Of a stretch of DNA of 64,000 nt, positions 34,206 to 43,935 are shown piece after piece (within the stretch, counting starts at the first letter, position 1; every line of letters begins with the position of its first letter). Under the pieces are notes generated by a model, which worked only from the letters and a program-made list of their open reading frames with translations, searched no databases and was not told where the DNA came from. The position numbers and the translations under genes are program-made. Source of the DNA: Candidatus Nitronauta litoralis (GTDB lineage: Bacteria > Nitrospinota > Nitrospinia > Nitrospinales > Nitrospinaceae); NCBI GenBank assembly GCA_015698285.1, contig CP048685.1:620001-684000 (forward strand), given 5' to 3'.

Positions 34206-35240
34206 ATGTGGCCTGTTAATCTAAAGAAAAGTTTTTACGCCCCCCAAACAGATGGCCCGGGAGCCACTGCATTTATGTCAGATACAATTGAACATTATTT
34301 CAAGCCTATCAACCACACGTTTCTGGATAAAACATGGGTCGAGGGTTTCACTATCTATTACAAATCCTGGGAGGGGAAAAAAGTAAGTTATCTCACCTTC
34401 GCTGAATACACACCGCGGGATTACACACGCCTGCAAAAAATTATGAAGGAAGGCGACCGCCAGGAATTTTATATACATGAAAACGATCTGATCCGTTATT
34501 ACAGACAGTGCGTCATGGTCCGCCTTCGAGAAAAAATTGAAAAAGAAAATCCAAATTCACTGGAGCTGGTGCGCCGCACCTACCCGGTCATTCGCAGAAT
34601 CCTGAGTGACTATCTGGACTTTAAAATTTCTTCCAGAATGTTCCGCGCTTTGGATGAATTACCGGATATTCTGTGCCCCGTGTTTAAGAATAACTCCATC
34701 CCTTTTCCTGCGTTGGCCGGGATCACCTTTAAAGACGGCAAGATCGAAACCCATTGCACGAATATCGGGATGTACAGTCTATATTTCGGAAAGATACTCG
34801 ATTTTAATGAAAAGGAGTTGAGAGAAATTTTCCTGGGTGGATTGTTTTCCGACATCGGGAAAAAAGATTTTCCAGAGCACCTCGAATCGAAAAAAGAATT
34901 GAGCAATGAAGACTGGTCGGTGATCCGCAAACACCCGTCCAGCGGCCGCAAAACTCTGAACGATATGAAATGTTATTCGGAAAATATTTTGCGCATGGTA
35001 GCCGAACACCACGAGAACTTTGATGGCTCCGGTTATCCCTTCGGCCTGACCAATGAGAAGATCTCTCTCAACGGTCGCATTGCCAGAATTCTGGATGTGT
35101 TCAATTCAATGACCTGCGAAAGGCCTTACCGCAAACCCGCCAAGGTGGTGGAAACTCTCACCGAAATCAAAGACCATATGGAAGGACACTTCGACCCCCG
35201 CCTCCTCACCGCACTCTTCAAATCCTTCACCCACTCTTAA
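34206..35240 (+). CDS. Degenerate HD-GYP domain protein
   Basis: A 344-residue cytoplasmic protein. The first ~150 residues are a helical/beta region without a recognised family. The C-terminal half is HD-GYP: VIRKHPSSGRKTLNDM, then HHENFDGSGYPFGL and RIARILDVFNSMTCERPYRK. The HD metal motif reads FSDIGK instead of the usual HDIGK (Ser codon 34848-34850), so a core metal ligand is missing while the other motifs remain. It may be a c-di-GMP binder rather than a phosphodiesterase. ATG 34206 has GAGG upstream; a TTG at 34194 is also in frame. Confidence 0.85.
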   Translation: MWPVNLKKSFYAPQTDGPGATAFMSDTIEHYFKPINHTFLDKTWVEGFTIYYKSWEGKKVSYLTFAEYTPRDYTRLQKIMKEGDRQEFYIHENDLIRYYRQCVMVRLREKIEKENPNSLELVRRTYPVIRRILSDYLDFKISSRMFRALDELPDILCPVFKNNSIPFPALAGITFKDGKIETHCTNIGMYSLYFGKILDFNEKELREIFLGGLFSDIGKKDFPEHLESKKELSNEDWSVIRKHPSSGRKTLNDMKCYSENILRMVAEHHENFDGSGYPFGLTNEKISLNGRIARILDVFNSMTCERPYRKPAKVVETLTEIKDHMEGHFDPRLLTALFKSFTHS

Positions 35241-35381
35241 CAGAGTGGCGGCGGACCTACGCTCAAAACAATTACATGAATGAAAAAATATGGAATATTT
35301 TACAAGATGGCAAAATTGTCGGAATTGATGGGGAAATGCCCGGGAATATAATTTTGGAAAATAAATTTTAACTTTAAGGAA

Positions 35382-36146
35382 CTACTTTTTCTTTTTGCGG
35401 GAGGACTTTTTTAAAATCTCTTTGAGTGCCGCTTGAACCCCGTCAGACTGGAGAGGCAGCTCAGCCTTGATGATCTCTCTTACCTTTCGGTGTTGCCCCG
35501 CATTGGCAGTGAGGGAAAACCGCGCCGCGCTCGATACCAGATACTTTTCCATTTCTTTTTTATTCTGGCCCCAGGGCAAAGTCGAAATCACACGACGCAC
35601 CGGGTCAGGCGAACCCGTCGCCATAAACTGACCCCACAACGCATCGAGAATCCACTCACCTTTTTCAAGAGGCAATTCGATCAAAGGGCGCGGATCATTT
35701 TTGGTAAGGAAAGCAAAGTTTTTTGCCAGTTGAGGATGAGCGGAAAACAGGTTATCCACTCGTTCACGCGCATCATCCAGCCCCGAATACCACAAGCCAA
35801 AAACAACCACACCCAGATGTTGTTCTTTCACACCATCAAGGCTCCGGATTATCGCATTGACTCTACCTGGATTCTGCTGAAATACACCGGAAAGAAATCC
35901 GAAGACCGGAGATATCGCATTTTTCTTATCAAGAACACCGGATGCACTCATGTATCTTATTGCGGTTGCAACTTTTCCAGGAGACGGTTTCAGATAGTAG
36001 GTTTTCATCCAGCGTTTGACATGACCTGGCGATTTAAACCGAGGTGCCGCCTGCGCCGTATTGACCCAAATCAAAACAGCGATTAAACCGAAGATTATTT
36101 TTAAGCCAGTGAATTTCGAATGAACATTTTGACTTTTTTGACGCAT
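35382..36146 (-). CDS. Exported hypothetical protein
   Basis: A 254-residue protein with a signal peptide (LKIIFGLIAVLIWVNTAQAA). The mature part is mostly helical (SPGHVKRWMKTYYLKPSPGK, EWILDALWGQFMATGSPDPV) and ends in a strongly basic tail (KKSSRKKKK). I recognise no family. It lies 7 bp downstream of tlyA on the same strand and is probably cotranscribed. 35241-35381 upstream of its end holds nothing that I can name. Confidence 0.65.
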   Translation of the reverse strand: MRQKSQNVHSKFTGLKIIFGLIAVLIWVNTAQAAPRFKSPGHVKRWMKTYYLKPSPGKVATAIRYMSASGVLDKKNAISPVFGFLSGVFQQNPGRVNAIIRSLDGVKEQHLGVVVFGLWYSGLDDARERVDNLFSAHPQLAKNFAFLTKNDPRPLIELPLEKGEWILDALWGQFMATGSPDPVRRVISTLPWGQNKKEMEKYLVSSAARFSLTANAGQHRKVREIIKAELPLQSDGVQAALKEILKKSSRKKKK

Positions 36147-36153
36147 TTTGAAA

Positions 36154-36977
36154 TCACTCCAGGTTTTCTATTTCTTTTTCGGGGGAAACTTTTGACCACA
36201 GCGTACCTGGTTCCCAGAGTTTCCCGTGCGCTTCGGCCTGGCAGTGCAGGAAAAACTCCCGATTGCCTTTTTGCCCTTCAATAGGTGACAGGGTCACATC
36301 GCTTAAACCCCACCGCGCCTCTTCAACACAGGCCGCAATTTTCACCACTGCCGAATAGTGTTTGGCCGGATCGCGGATCACTCCTTTTTTTTCGACTTCA
36401 TTTTTCCCGACTTCGAATTGCGGCTTGACCAGGGCCACCACATGCCCGTTGTCTTTAATTAAGGGGAAAACCTGCGGCAGAATCAATTTCAGCGAAATAA
36501 ACGAAACATCGATCACTGCGATATCGAAGGTACGCCCACCCACCTCTTCCGGCTTAAGCTCACGGGCATTCTTCCGTTCCAGCACCTTAACCCGTTCATC
36601 CTGTCGCAGCCGGTAATCGAGCTGATTGTATCCCACATCGACGGCCACCATTTTTTCAGCGCCGTTTTGCAAAAGGCAATCCGTGAAGCCACCGGTGGAA
36701 GCACCAATATCGATTCCGGCAAACCCGGTTGGGTCTATTCCAAACGTTTCCAGTGCGTGCTGCAGTTTTAATCCACCACGACCGACATAGGGGTTCGGGT
36801 CTTCCAACACCAGCAACAACTCATCCGGGTCGAGCATACGTCCCGGTTTATCGACCACATCCGGCCCCGAGCGCACGAGTCCGGCGAGAATCAACGCCTG
36901 GGCACGTTGGCGGGATTCGACGAGTTTTTTTTTACCAGCAACTCATCCGCGCGGACACGTTTACTCGCCTTGCCCAT
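36154..36977 (-). CDS. tlyA: TlyA-family rRNA methyltransferase, interrupted by a one-base frameshift
   Basis: An S4 domain followed by an FtsJ-like methyltransferase that 2'-O-methylates rRNA. From ATG 36977 the S4 start reads GKASKRVRADELLVKK. It then meets an A9 run (T9 at 36925-36933 on the plus strand), after which the frame is off by one. The rest (KLVESRQRAQALILAGLV, then GRGGLKLQHALETFGID, GIDIGASTGGFTDCLL, VALVKPQFEVGK) is intact in the other frame. One added A would give 274 residues, the normal TlyA length. The cause is a sequencing error, transcriptional slippage or true inactivation. The start overlaps xseB by 17 bp. Confidence 0.85.
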
Positions 36978-37215
36978 CGGTTCCTCCGGAAGGAAACAGT
37001 TCCGCAGCAAGATCACCCTTGCCATTTTTGGTGAGCTTCTCGATTTTCTGTTCCGCCTCTTTCAGTTTTTCAGAACACACCCGCGACATCTGGATGCCTT
37101 CTTCAAAAATCTGAAGGGACTTGTCGATGTCCAGCTCGCCTTTTTCCAGCTCCTGCACGATTTTTTCGAGCCGTTCCATCGCTTTTTCAAACTTGATGTC
37201 TTTTTTTTCCGCCAT
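36961..37215 (-). CDS. xseB: Exodeoxyribonuclease VII small subunit
   Basis: An 84-residue helical protein. DIKFEKAMERLEKIVQELEK and GELDIDKSLQIFEEGIQMSR are the family hallmark. It pairs with XseA, encoded 55 bp upstream on the same strand. GGGAGAC lies before the ATG. The 3' end overlaps the tlyA start by 17 bp. Confidence 0.95.
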   Translation of the reverse strand: MAEKKDIKFEKAMERLEKIVQELEKGELDIDKSLQIFEEGIQMSRVCSEKLKEAEQKIEKLTKNGKGDLAAELFPSGGTDGQGE

Positions 37216-37270
37216 AATGTCTCCCGTTTCTTCTGGCCTTTATTTACACAAGGTCAAGGCATCCATCATT

Positions 37271-38872
37271 CTACCCATCCTCAACAGTCGCGTCCAGTTC
37301 TCCATCCGAAAGGCGAATCCGCAACCGATCCCCCGGTTTAACCTGGTCCTTTCGGAATACCACTTTGCCCGTTTCCCTCTTGCTGGTGAGGCTGTAACCC
37401 CTCCCCAGCACCTGCAAGGGACTCAGCGAATCAAGCTGCCGGGCGATCGCATCGAAACGATTACGCTCTGTTTTCAATCCACCTGTCATCAGGTGAGCCA
37501 GCAGATGGTTCTGGCTGTCAAATCGCGAGCGTGCCTGGGCCAGTTTTCTCTCCGGCGAAGCAGACAGCAACCGTTTTACCAATGACCGTAAGGTCTCCCG
37601 TTGAACCCGTGACCAGGAATCCAGACTTCTCGGCAATCGCGACAGGTCGAGTCGATTGCGTTCAAGCCGCACACGGCTCATCATCAGGTGACCAAGCAAT
37701 TGTTCCTGGTTTTCGAGACGAGCCCGCTGCTGGATCAATTTTCTTTCAGGAGAAGCAGAGAGCAGTCGCTTGACCCTGGAATTCAACCCTTCGCGTTGAA
37801 CCAGGGACCATGTTTCAAGACTGCGCGTTAATCGTGCAGACATATCGTCCAAGCGTTGCGCGGGGTTTTCCAGAATGCGCGCGGGTTCGCGGAAAAACCG
37901 CCGGTCGATGAGCGACAACAGTCGTTCGCGTCGATCCTGAAACTGCCACTCAATCTGGCCTATCATGTTTTCAGTGAGCCCGCGCAACAAATCGAGCATT
38001 TCATCGAGCACAGGCACAGCGATTTCGGCCGCCGCTGATGGTGTAGGGGCGCGCAAGTCCGCCACAAAGTCGGCAATAGTCACATCCACCTCATGACCCA
38101 CCGCCGAAATCACGGGAATCCTGGACTGAAAAATAGCCCGCGCCACCACCTCTTCATTGAAAGCCCATAGATCTTCAATCGAACCACCGCCGCGTCCGAC
38201 AATGAGTAAATCAAGATCCTGTCGCAGGTTCATCTCTTTAATCGCTTTCGCTATTTCAATGGCAGAGCCTTCGCCCTGCACCTTGACAGGATTTAGCAGA
38301 ACCGAGACCTTCGGGTTGCGTCGTTTGATAACGTTCAGGATATCGCGGATCACCGCGCCCGTGGGCGATGTGATCACCCCGACCTTCCAGGGAAACTGGG
38401 GCAGGGGTTTTTTATGCTGGGCGGCAAACAACCCTTCTTCTTCCAGTTTCTTTTTGAGCTGGTCGAACGCTTTTTGAAGAGCACCGAGGCCGCGTGGCTC
38501 CATGCTGTCGACGATGATCTGGTATTCACCGCGCGCCTGGTAAACGGCAACACGTCCGGACAAAAGAATCTGATCTCCATCTTCCGGTTCAAACTTGAGA
38601 CCCGAACGGGAACCGCGAAACATGACGCAGCGGATCTGACAGCGGTCATCCTTGAGAGTGAAATAGGCATGTTTGGACTGCGCTACTTTGTGCCCGGAAA
38701 TTTCTCCTTCCAGCCAGATGGAGTCAAAATTCATTTCGAGCACACCGCTGATAGCGGCAGTCAGTTCGGAGACAGTGTAAACGGAGGGTGTTTCTTCCAG
38801 TTCCTCTTCAATCTCATCATCCGGCTCTTCTGGATGCGAGAACAGATTTGTTCCGCCGTAGGGGTCGTTCAT
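37271..38872 (-). CDS. xseA: Exodeoxyribonuclease VII large subunit with expanded helical domain
   Basis: A 533-residue protein, about 80-100 longer than common XseA. It has the N-terminal OB fold (ISGVLEMNFDSIWLEGEISG), then GVITSPTGAVIRDILNVIKR, the catalytic region GRGGGSIEDLWAFNEE and GHEVDVTIADFVADLRAPTP, and the C-terminal LGRGYSLTS. The extra length comes from a coiled-coil block of about 65 residues present twice (nt 37628-37822 and 37436-37627; both contain VKRLLSASPERKL). The ATG at 38872 has AGGATAGGA upstream. It cleaves ssDNA to oligonucleotides with XseB. Confidence 0.94.
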   Translation of the reverse strand: MNDPYGGTNLFSHPEEPDDEIEEELEETPSVYTVSELTAAISGVLEMNFDSIWLEGEISGHKVAQSKHAYFTLKDDRCQIRCVMFRGSRSGLKFEPEDGDQILLSGRVAVYQARGEYQIIVDSMEPRGLGALQKAFDQLKKKLEEEGLFAAQHKKPLPQFPWKVGVITSPTGAVIRDILNVIKRRNPKVSVLLNPVKVQGEGSAIEIAKAIKEMNLRQDLDLLIVGRGGGSIEDLWAFNEEVVARAIFQSRIPVISAVGHEVDVTIADFVADLRAPTPSAAAEIAVPVLDEMLDLLRGLTENMIGQIEWQFQDRRERLLSLIDRRFFREPARILENPAQRLDDMSARLTRSLETWSLVQREGLNSRVKRLLSASPERKLIQQRARLENQEQLLGHLMMSRVRLERNRLDLSRLPRSLDSWSRVQRETLRSLVKRLLSASPERKLAQARSRFDSQNHLLAHLMTGGLKTERNRFDAIARQLDSLSPLQVLGRGYSLTSKRETGKVVFRKDQVKPGDRLRIRLSDGELDATVEDG

Positions 38873-38888
38873 GATTCCTATCCTGCCG

Positions 38889-39737
38889 TTATTTTTCGGA
38901 AACCATTTTGAAAGCTTCAAGTGTATTGCTCATGAGCATGGCAATGGTCATGGGGCCGACACCACCAGGCACCGGGGTGATATAGGAAGTTTTTTTCGAG
39001 ACTGCATCGAAGTCGACATCCCCTACCAGCTTGCCATCAACCCGGTTGATACCGACATCAATGACCACCGCGCCGTCTTTCACCATATCGGCAGTAACAA
39101 ATTTGGGTCTGCCAATTGCCGCAACCAGAATATCAGCGGAACGTGCCATGGCCGGAAGGTCTTTGGTCCGCGAATGGCAAATGCTGACAGTAGCGTTTCG
39201 TCCGAGTAAAAGATGCGCCATAGGTTTACCCACTATATTGCTCCGTCCAAGAACAACGGCATGCTTACCTTCAATATCGATTTTATAGTGGTCGAGCATC
39301 TCGATGATGCCTGCCGGAGTACATGGCACCAGCTTGGCCCCTCCTGTGGCGAGATAGCCAACATTTACTGGATGAAACCCATCAACGTCTTTCGCCGGAT
39401 GAAGCGCTTCTAAAACTTTTTGGGAGTCGATACCATCGGGGAGAGGCAATTGAACCAGAATGCCGTTTACTTCCGGATGAGTATTGAGATCTTTTATTTT
39501 TCCGAGCAATTCTGCCTGGCTGATGTTTTCATCAAGATGAAGCGAAAAATTATTAAAACCCATTTTCTCGCAGGTTTTGTTTTTATTACGGACATATACG
39601 GTAGAAGCAGGATCTTCTCCTACCTGGACAACAGCCAGACCAGGAACCTTGCCGGTTTCAGCTTTGAGCGCTGCCACCTCGGCCGCTACCCTGTCCTTAA
39701 CTGTTTGCGATACTACTTTTCCATCAATGAGTGTCAT
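38889..39737 (-). CDS. folD: Bifunctional methylene-THF dehydrogenase / cyclohydrolase FolD
   Basis: A 282-residue one-carbon enzyme. Motifs: [20 protein letters not shown] (catalytic Lys), [15 protein letters not shown], the dinucleotide-binding [18 protein letters not shown] and [14 protein letters not shown]. It makes 10-formyl-THF. It lies 16 bp upstream of xseA in the same run, a common neighbourhood. Confidence 0.97.
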   Translation of the reverse strand: MTLIDGKVVSQTVKDRVAAEVAALKAETGKVPGLAVVQVGEDPASTVYVRNKNKTCEKMGFNNFSLHLDENISQAELLGKIKDLNTHPEVNGILVQLPLPDGIDSQKVLEALHPAKDVDGFHPVNVGYLATGGAKLVPCTPAGIIEMLDHYKIDIEGKHAVVLGRSNIVGKPMAHLLLGRNATVSICHSRTKDLPAMARSADILVAAIGRPKFVTADMVKDGAVVIDVGINRVDGKLVGDVDFDAVSKKTSYITPVPGGVGPMTIAMLMSNTLEAFKMVSEK

Positions 39738-39770
39738 TGTGCATGGTCTCTTTGTAAGAAGGAAGAACGA

Positions 39771-40616
39771 TCAGAGGAACATTCTAACAGCTTCGTCAAA
39801 CTGTTCCGACATTTGGGTTATTTTTGGAGCGAGTTTCTTAGGGTCCACCCCGATTCGGTCCCAGGTATTTTTTTGCAAGCGGGGGATACTGAATTCTTCG
39901 GTTTGGGCCAGGCTCATATCGTGGACAATGTAGTCCGCTGTATGAATAATAGCAGCTTCTTCGTTAAATTTTGGCGCGCTTTCCGGATCGTGGTGATAGG
40001 CCACAGCGTTGACCAGACGCTCGGGAATTTCCCAATGACGAAGCAAAGCACCCCCAACCGCCGCATGGTCAAAACCCATTTTCCTTTCTTCAATCTGGCT
40101 CAGGTTGCTCTGGGTCTCCTTGCTTTCCGTCAATGTCTCACGTGCCAATCCGGGTTCTTTCATATAGATTATCAATCGGCCCAAATCGTGAAGAACGCCA
40201 GCAAGATAAAGCCGTTCTACATTTCCATCATCGCGTACCATGCCAATCGTCCGCGCTGCCATGCCCGTGGCAATGCTGTGCCGCCAAAACGATTCCATAT
40301 TAAACAAGGTATTGGGAATACCACGGAACTGGTAGATCACCGCCGTTGCCATCGTCAGGTTGACCATCTGGTCCAGGCCAATGATAGTGAGAGCGTGACT
40401 GACGGTATCGACTTTTGAGGTGAGGGCGAAAAACGAACTGTTTACCACTTTCAGTAAACGTGCGGAAAGTCCCGGGTCATGACTGATGATCTCGCCGAAA
40501 TCAGAAAAGGATTTATCGGGGTCTGCCATTGCCGATTGCAACTGGTAAAAAACAGCAGGCAGGCTGAATACCTGGTCCCTGCCGGCCAGAAAATCTTCAG
40601 GCTGGCTATACTCCAA
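39771..40616 (-). CDS. HDOD-domain signalling protein
   Basis: A 281-residue protein that is one HDOD domain (DPGLSARLLKVVNSSFFAL, SHALTIIGLDQMVNLTMA, VLHDLGRLIIYM, AVAYHHDPE). HDOD proteins are non-catalytic relatives of HD phosphohydrolases used in signalling and motility regulation. The start is TTG at 40616, preceded by an excellent AAGGAGGAGG site, which decides the start. It lies 33 bp after the sigma-54 activator on the same strand. Confidence 0.9.
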   Translation of the reverse strand: MEYSQPEDFLAGRDQVFSLPAVFYQLQSAMADPDKSFSDFGEIISHDPGLSARLLKVVNSSFFALTSKVDTVSHALTIIGLDQMVNLTMATAVIYQFRGIPNTLFNMESFWRHSIATGMAARTIGMVRDDGNVERLYLAGVLHDLGRLIIYMKEPGLARETLTESKETQSNLSQIEERKMGFDHAAVGGALLRHWEIPERLVNAVAYHHDPESAPKFNEEAAIIHTADYIVHDMSLAQTEEFSIPRLQKNTWDRIGVDPKKLAPKITQMSEQFDEAVRMFL

Positions 40617-40649
40617 GTGTCCTCCTCCTTTGGGTTGAAGTAACCAAAG

Positions 40650-42137
40650 TCAATCTATCTCGAGTTCCTTGATGAGGCGGGATAAATAGGACCGCTGGAC
40701 ATCCAGGATCTTTGCGGCCTTGGTCCGGTTGCCGGCAGTGGATTTCAGCGTGTTGGTTATAAAAGATTTGCGAAACGCATCACTCGCTTCCTTAAGGGAA
40801 GCTCCAACATTGATTTCGATCTGGGAATCCGATGATTCAAATGGAAACGAATCAACCGTCAACTCCCCTGAATCCTGAAACACTATGGCGCGCTCAACTG
40901 CATTTTCAAGATGGCGGATGTTGCCGGGCCAGGAATACCCTTTCAAATGCGAAAGCAACCCCTTCGCGAGTTTGGGCTTGGGTTGACCCGGCGGATTGTG
41001 CTTCCGAATAAAATAATGCACCAGATCAGGAATATCCTCCGGGCGCTCGCGCAAAGGAGGAAGGGACAGATTGATCACGTTGATACGGTAAAAAAGGTCC
41101 TGACGGAATGTACCCTCCTGCACCATCTTGTCGAGGTCCCTGTTCGTGGCCGAAATAAGACGCACATCCACCTGAATCGGTTGTGTACCGCCGAGACGCA
41201 GAAACGATTCTTCCTGCAGAACCCGAAGCAATTTCACCTGCATGTCGAGGGGCATTTCCCCTATTTCATCCAGAAACAAAGTGCCACCATCGGCCGCCTC
41301 AAACAGGCCGATCTTCCGTGAATCGGCACCGGTGAAGGCGCCTTTCTCATGACCAAACAACTCACGTTCGAGAATTGAAGCAGGAAGTGCGCCACAGCTG
41401 ATTGAAATAAATGGTTTGGATTGTCGTGGACTGCGATCGTGGATCAAGTGCGCAAATAATTCCTTACCCGTCCCGCTCTCACCTGAAATCAGCACCGATG
41501 CCTTTGAATTGGACACCCGTTGCGCCTGGTAAATACACTGCCTGAGTACTCCGCTCTCTCCGACAATGGTATAGCGCTGCCGGTATTCCTCCTGCAATTT
41601 GTCAAAATGATTTTTGAGTTGATCCTTGCCACGAATGACACCAAACGCCATCGACAAGATATTGGCAAAATGACCAAGCGTCTCAACATCATCATCATCA
41701 AATTTAGTACCGTCCTCTTTATCCAGTAACTCAACCGCTCCAATAACCTTGTCATCCAGAAAAATGGGCTGGCAAACAATTGCCCTCACATCGGTATTGG
41801 TTTTTTCACTGGCCAGGGAAAACCAGCGTTTGTCGGTGCTCACATCGTTCGACACCACCGGCTCTCCACTTTCCACAACCGCCCCGGCAATTCCCTGACC
41901 AGGTGGAATGTCGACCTCTTTCAGTTCAATACTTTTGTCACCAGATGCCAGATAAAAACTCAATGCACCCGATTTTTCATCCACCATAAGGATAGCCGCA
42001 TTACGAGCGCCAACGGTCTGGACTGCAAGCTCAAGCAAAACCTGAAAAAACTTGTCCTTTCCACGGTGCGTGGATTTGAACATGGACGACAAGTTGCGCA
42101 GAGTTTGAATATTTGGAAAGCGTTTTAACTGTTTCAT
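40650..42137 (-). CDS. GAF-domain sigma-54-dependent transcriptional activator
   Basis: A 495-residue enhancer-binding protein. GAF domain at about 25-170, AAA+ at about 190-415 with Walker A GESGTGKE (219-226), GAFTGA (266-271, contacts sigma-54) and Walker B GGTLFLDE (284-291). The C-terminal Fis-type HTH ([20 protein letters not shown]) is near 467-486. The GAF domain implies a small-molecule or redox signal. It is followed by the HDOD gene and may belong to one regulatory unit. No -24/-12 promoter was found beside it, so its targets may lie elsewhere. Confidence 0.95.
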   Translation of the reverse strand: MKQLKRFPNIQTLRNLSSMFKSTHRGKDKFFQVLLELAVQTVGARNAAILMVDEKSGALSFYLASGDKSIELKEVDIPPGQGIAGAVVESGEPVVSNDVSTDKRWFSLASEKTNTDVRAIVCQPIFLDDKVIGAVELLDKEDGTKFDDDDVETLGHFANILSMAFGVIRGKDQLKNHFDKLQEEYRQRYTIVGESGVLRQCIYQAQRVSNSKASVLISGESGTGKELFAHLIHDRSPRQSKPFISISCGALPASILERELFGHEKGAFTGADSRKIGLFEAADGGTLFLDEIGEMPLDMQVKLLRVLQEESFLRLGGTQPIQVDVRLISATNRDLDKMVQEGTFRQDLFYRINVINLSLPPLRERPEDIPDLVHYFIRKHNPPGQPKPKLAKGLLSHLKGYSWPGNIRHLENAVERAIVFQDSGELTVDSFPFESSDSQIEINVGASLKEASDAFRKSFITNTLKSTAGNRTKAAKILDVQRSYLSRLIKELEID

Positions 42138-42296
42138 TTTCCCCGACTTAAGGTAAGACTTTATTCTTTTTCACAATTTTAAAAAATTTATTGCGCTAAA
42201 TTATACACTAAATGTCGATTTTTCAAATATTTTATCAATGGAGCTGGGCAAATCTACCCTTTAGCCAATATTATCAAACAGTTTTTCCATGGGAAT

Positions 42297-43718
42297 TCAT
42301 TTGTTTTCCGTTTTAGCGGATACAAAATAAATTGTCAGGGAAGCCAGGGCAAAAGCTGGGACCAACTCATACAGCATCTCTGAAAGCCCACTCACTTTCC
42401 AAATTATGGTAACCGCAAACCCGGTGAGCATCCCCGCTATGGCGCCCTGGCGCGTGACCCGTTTCGAATATAAGGTAAACAAAATAAGCGGGCCGAAACT
42501 GGCCCCGAGGCCAGACCAGGCAAACAATACGAACCAGAAAATCACCTGAGTCTTGGCCAGTGCGATCAACATCGCGCCAACACCCAGTACAGCTATGGTG
42601 GCACGACTGATGAAGAGCATCTTTTCATTAGACACTCCACCACCAAAAATCTTTTCAACAACGTCATGGGCGACCGAGGATGCTGCCACAATGATCTGCG
42701 CTGAGACCGTTGACATGATCGCCGCCAAAACGCCGGTTAATACGATGGCCGTCAATGCAGTGGGCAAAAGCGATTCGGCTGCCCTCGGAAACAAGTGTTC
42801 TGGATCAGTGAGTCCCGGAAAAAGCGCGTTACCGCAAAGCCCGAGCAGGATCGCTGAAGAGTAAATGAGTCCACCCCACCCCAGGGCAATCCACCAGCCA
42901 TCACGGATCACCTTTTCATTTTTCGCAGCCATGTAGCGGTTGAGCACGTGGGGCTGTCCCGGGTAACCCAGACCAATCCCCAGCAGGCCCACCACGCCTC
43001 CCAGAAACGCCGGCAGGGTTTTGCCTCCCATCAGGGCAAGCGTTCCAGGATTAGCCTCATTCACCTGGGTGATCATGCCGGAGAATCCGCCAAGCTCAAT
43101 CAACGCCACCAGAGACAAGATCACCAGACCCCCAACCATAATCAGACCCTGGACAAAATCCGTCCAGGCCACGGCGAGGAACCCGCCCATCATTGTGTAG
43201 GTCAGGATGATGATTCCGCCAATGGGAATACTCAAGGTGTGCGACACACCAAAAATGGAATCGAAGGTTTTACCGACCGCTGTGAACTGCGCTCCGACAT
43301 AAGCCATCATGCAGGAAAAAATGATGATGACCGACACCCAGCGCAAAAGATGCGAGCTGTCGCCGAAGTGGGCCTCGAGGTAATCGGGAATGGTGATGGC
43401 GCCGGTTTCGTGCGAATGCTTTCGGAGCGGTTCAGCAATGAATTTCCAGTTAATCCAGTAACCGAGTAGACAGCCCGGCAGAAACCAGATCGCAGACAGC
43501 CCTTCCTTGTAAGCCAGCCCCACCGTACCCAGCACCGCCCAGGCGCTTTCGGAAGAGGCCGTCGATGATACCGCGGTGACCCATGCCTTGAGGGACCGGT
43601 CCGCCAGAAAAAACTGGTCGGGGGATTTTGTGGAACGCGAAGTGACCCAGCCAATGGCCAGCATAGCCACAACGAACAGGGAGAAGACAACGAGTATCGA
43701 TCCGGTGAGTTCCGTCAT
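42297..43718 (-). CDS. Sodium:solute symporter (SSS family, PutP-like)
   Basis: A 473-residue inner-membrane protein with about 13 TM helices. SSS signatures: STASSESAWAVLGTVGLAYK, GYPGQPHVLNRYMAAKNE (PutP-like GxPGQPH) and ILTGVLAAIMSTVSAQIIVA with the Na+-site STxSxQ. Proline or another solute is imported with Na+. The substrate cannot be fixed from sequence, so I give no symbol. It is monocistronic and divergent from leuS. Confidence 0.9.
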   Translation of the reverse strand: MTELTGSILVVFSLFVVAMLAIGWVTSRSTKSPDQFFLADRSLKAWVTAVSSTASSESAWAVLGTVGLAYKEGLSAIWFLPGCLLGYWINWKFIAEPLRKHSHETGAITIPDYLEAHFGDSSHLLRWVSVIIIFSCMMAYVGAQFTAVGKTFDSIFGVSHTLSIPIGGIIILTYTMMGGFLAVAWTDFVQGLIMVGGLVILSLVALIELGGFSGMITQVNEANPGTLALMGGKTLPAFLGGVVGLLGIGLGYPGQPHVLNRYMAAKNEKVIRDGWWIALGWGGLIYSSAILLGLCGNALFPGLTDPEHLFPRAAESLLPTALTAIVLTGVLAAIMSTVSAQIIVAASSVAHDVVEKIFGGGVSNEKMLFISRATIAVLGVGAMLIALAKTQVIFWFVLFAWSGLGASFGPLILFTLYSKRVTRQGAIAGMLTGFAVTIIWKVSGLSEMLYELVPAFALASLTIYFVSAKTENK

Positions 43719-43751
43719 GCGGTTCAGGATAAACCAAAAACCAAAGACAAA

Positions 43752-43791
43752 GGCGAGATTCTTCTTCGCCTGAAGGCTTATCAGAATGACA
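43752..43791 (-). repeat. Single arm of the GIY-YIG-associated palindromic repeat
   Basis: On the minus strand TGTCATTCTGATAAGCC, TTCA, GGCGAAGAAGAATCTCGCC. It matches the arms at 14.4-16.3 kb in both conserved ends, with a different but self-complementary centre (GCC/GGC). It lies in the putP-like/leuS spacer; a second degenerate palindrome (TGTCACCTTGAGCC, 43806) follows. Confidence 0.75.
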
Positions 43792-43935
43792 ATCCTATAA
43801 ATTTATGTGTCACCTTGAGCCTAAAGACTGTTCTGGGAGTGTTGTAAAAAGCGTTAATCTCTGGCAACCCTTAACGGATTTCGCTAAACTAGGCGTCCAT
43901 ATCCGCCCATCGCTTTTTCCAAGGACCCCCGAAAC

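Noticed and set aside
39420-40418. Plus-strand open frame of 332 codons
   Set aside because: Opposite folD and the HDOD gene, both with clear motifs; no domain in the translation.
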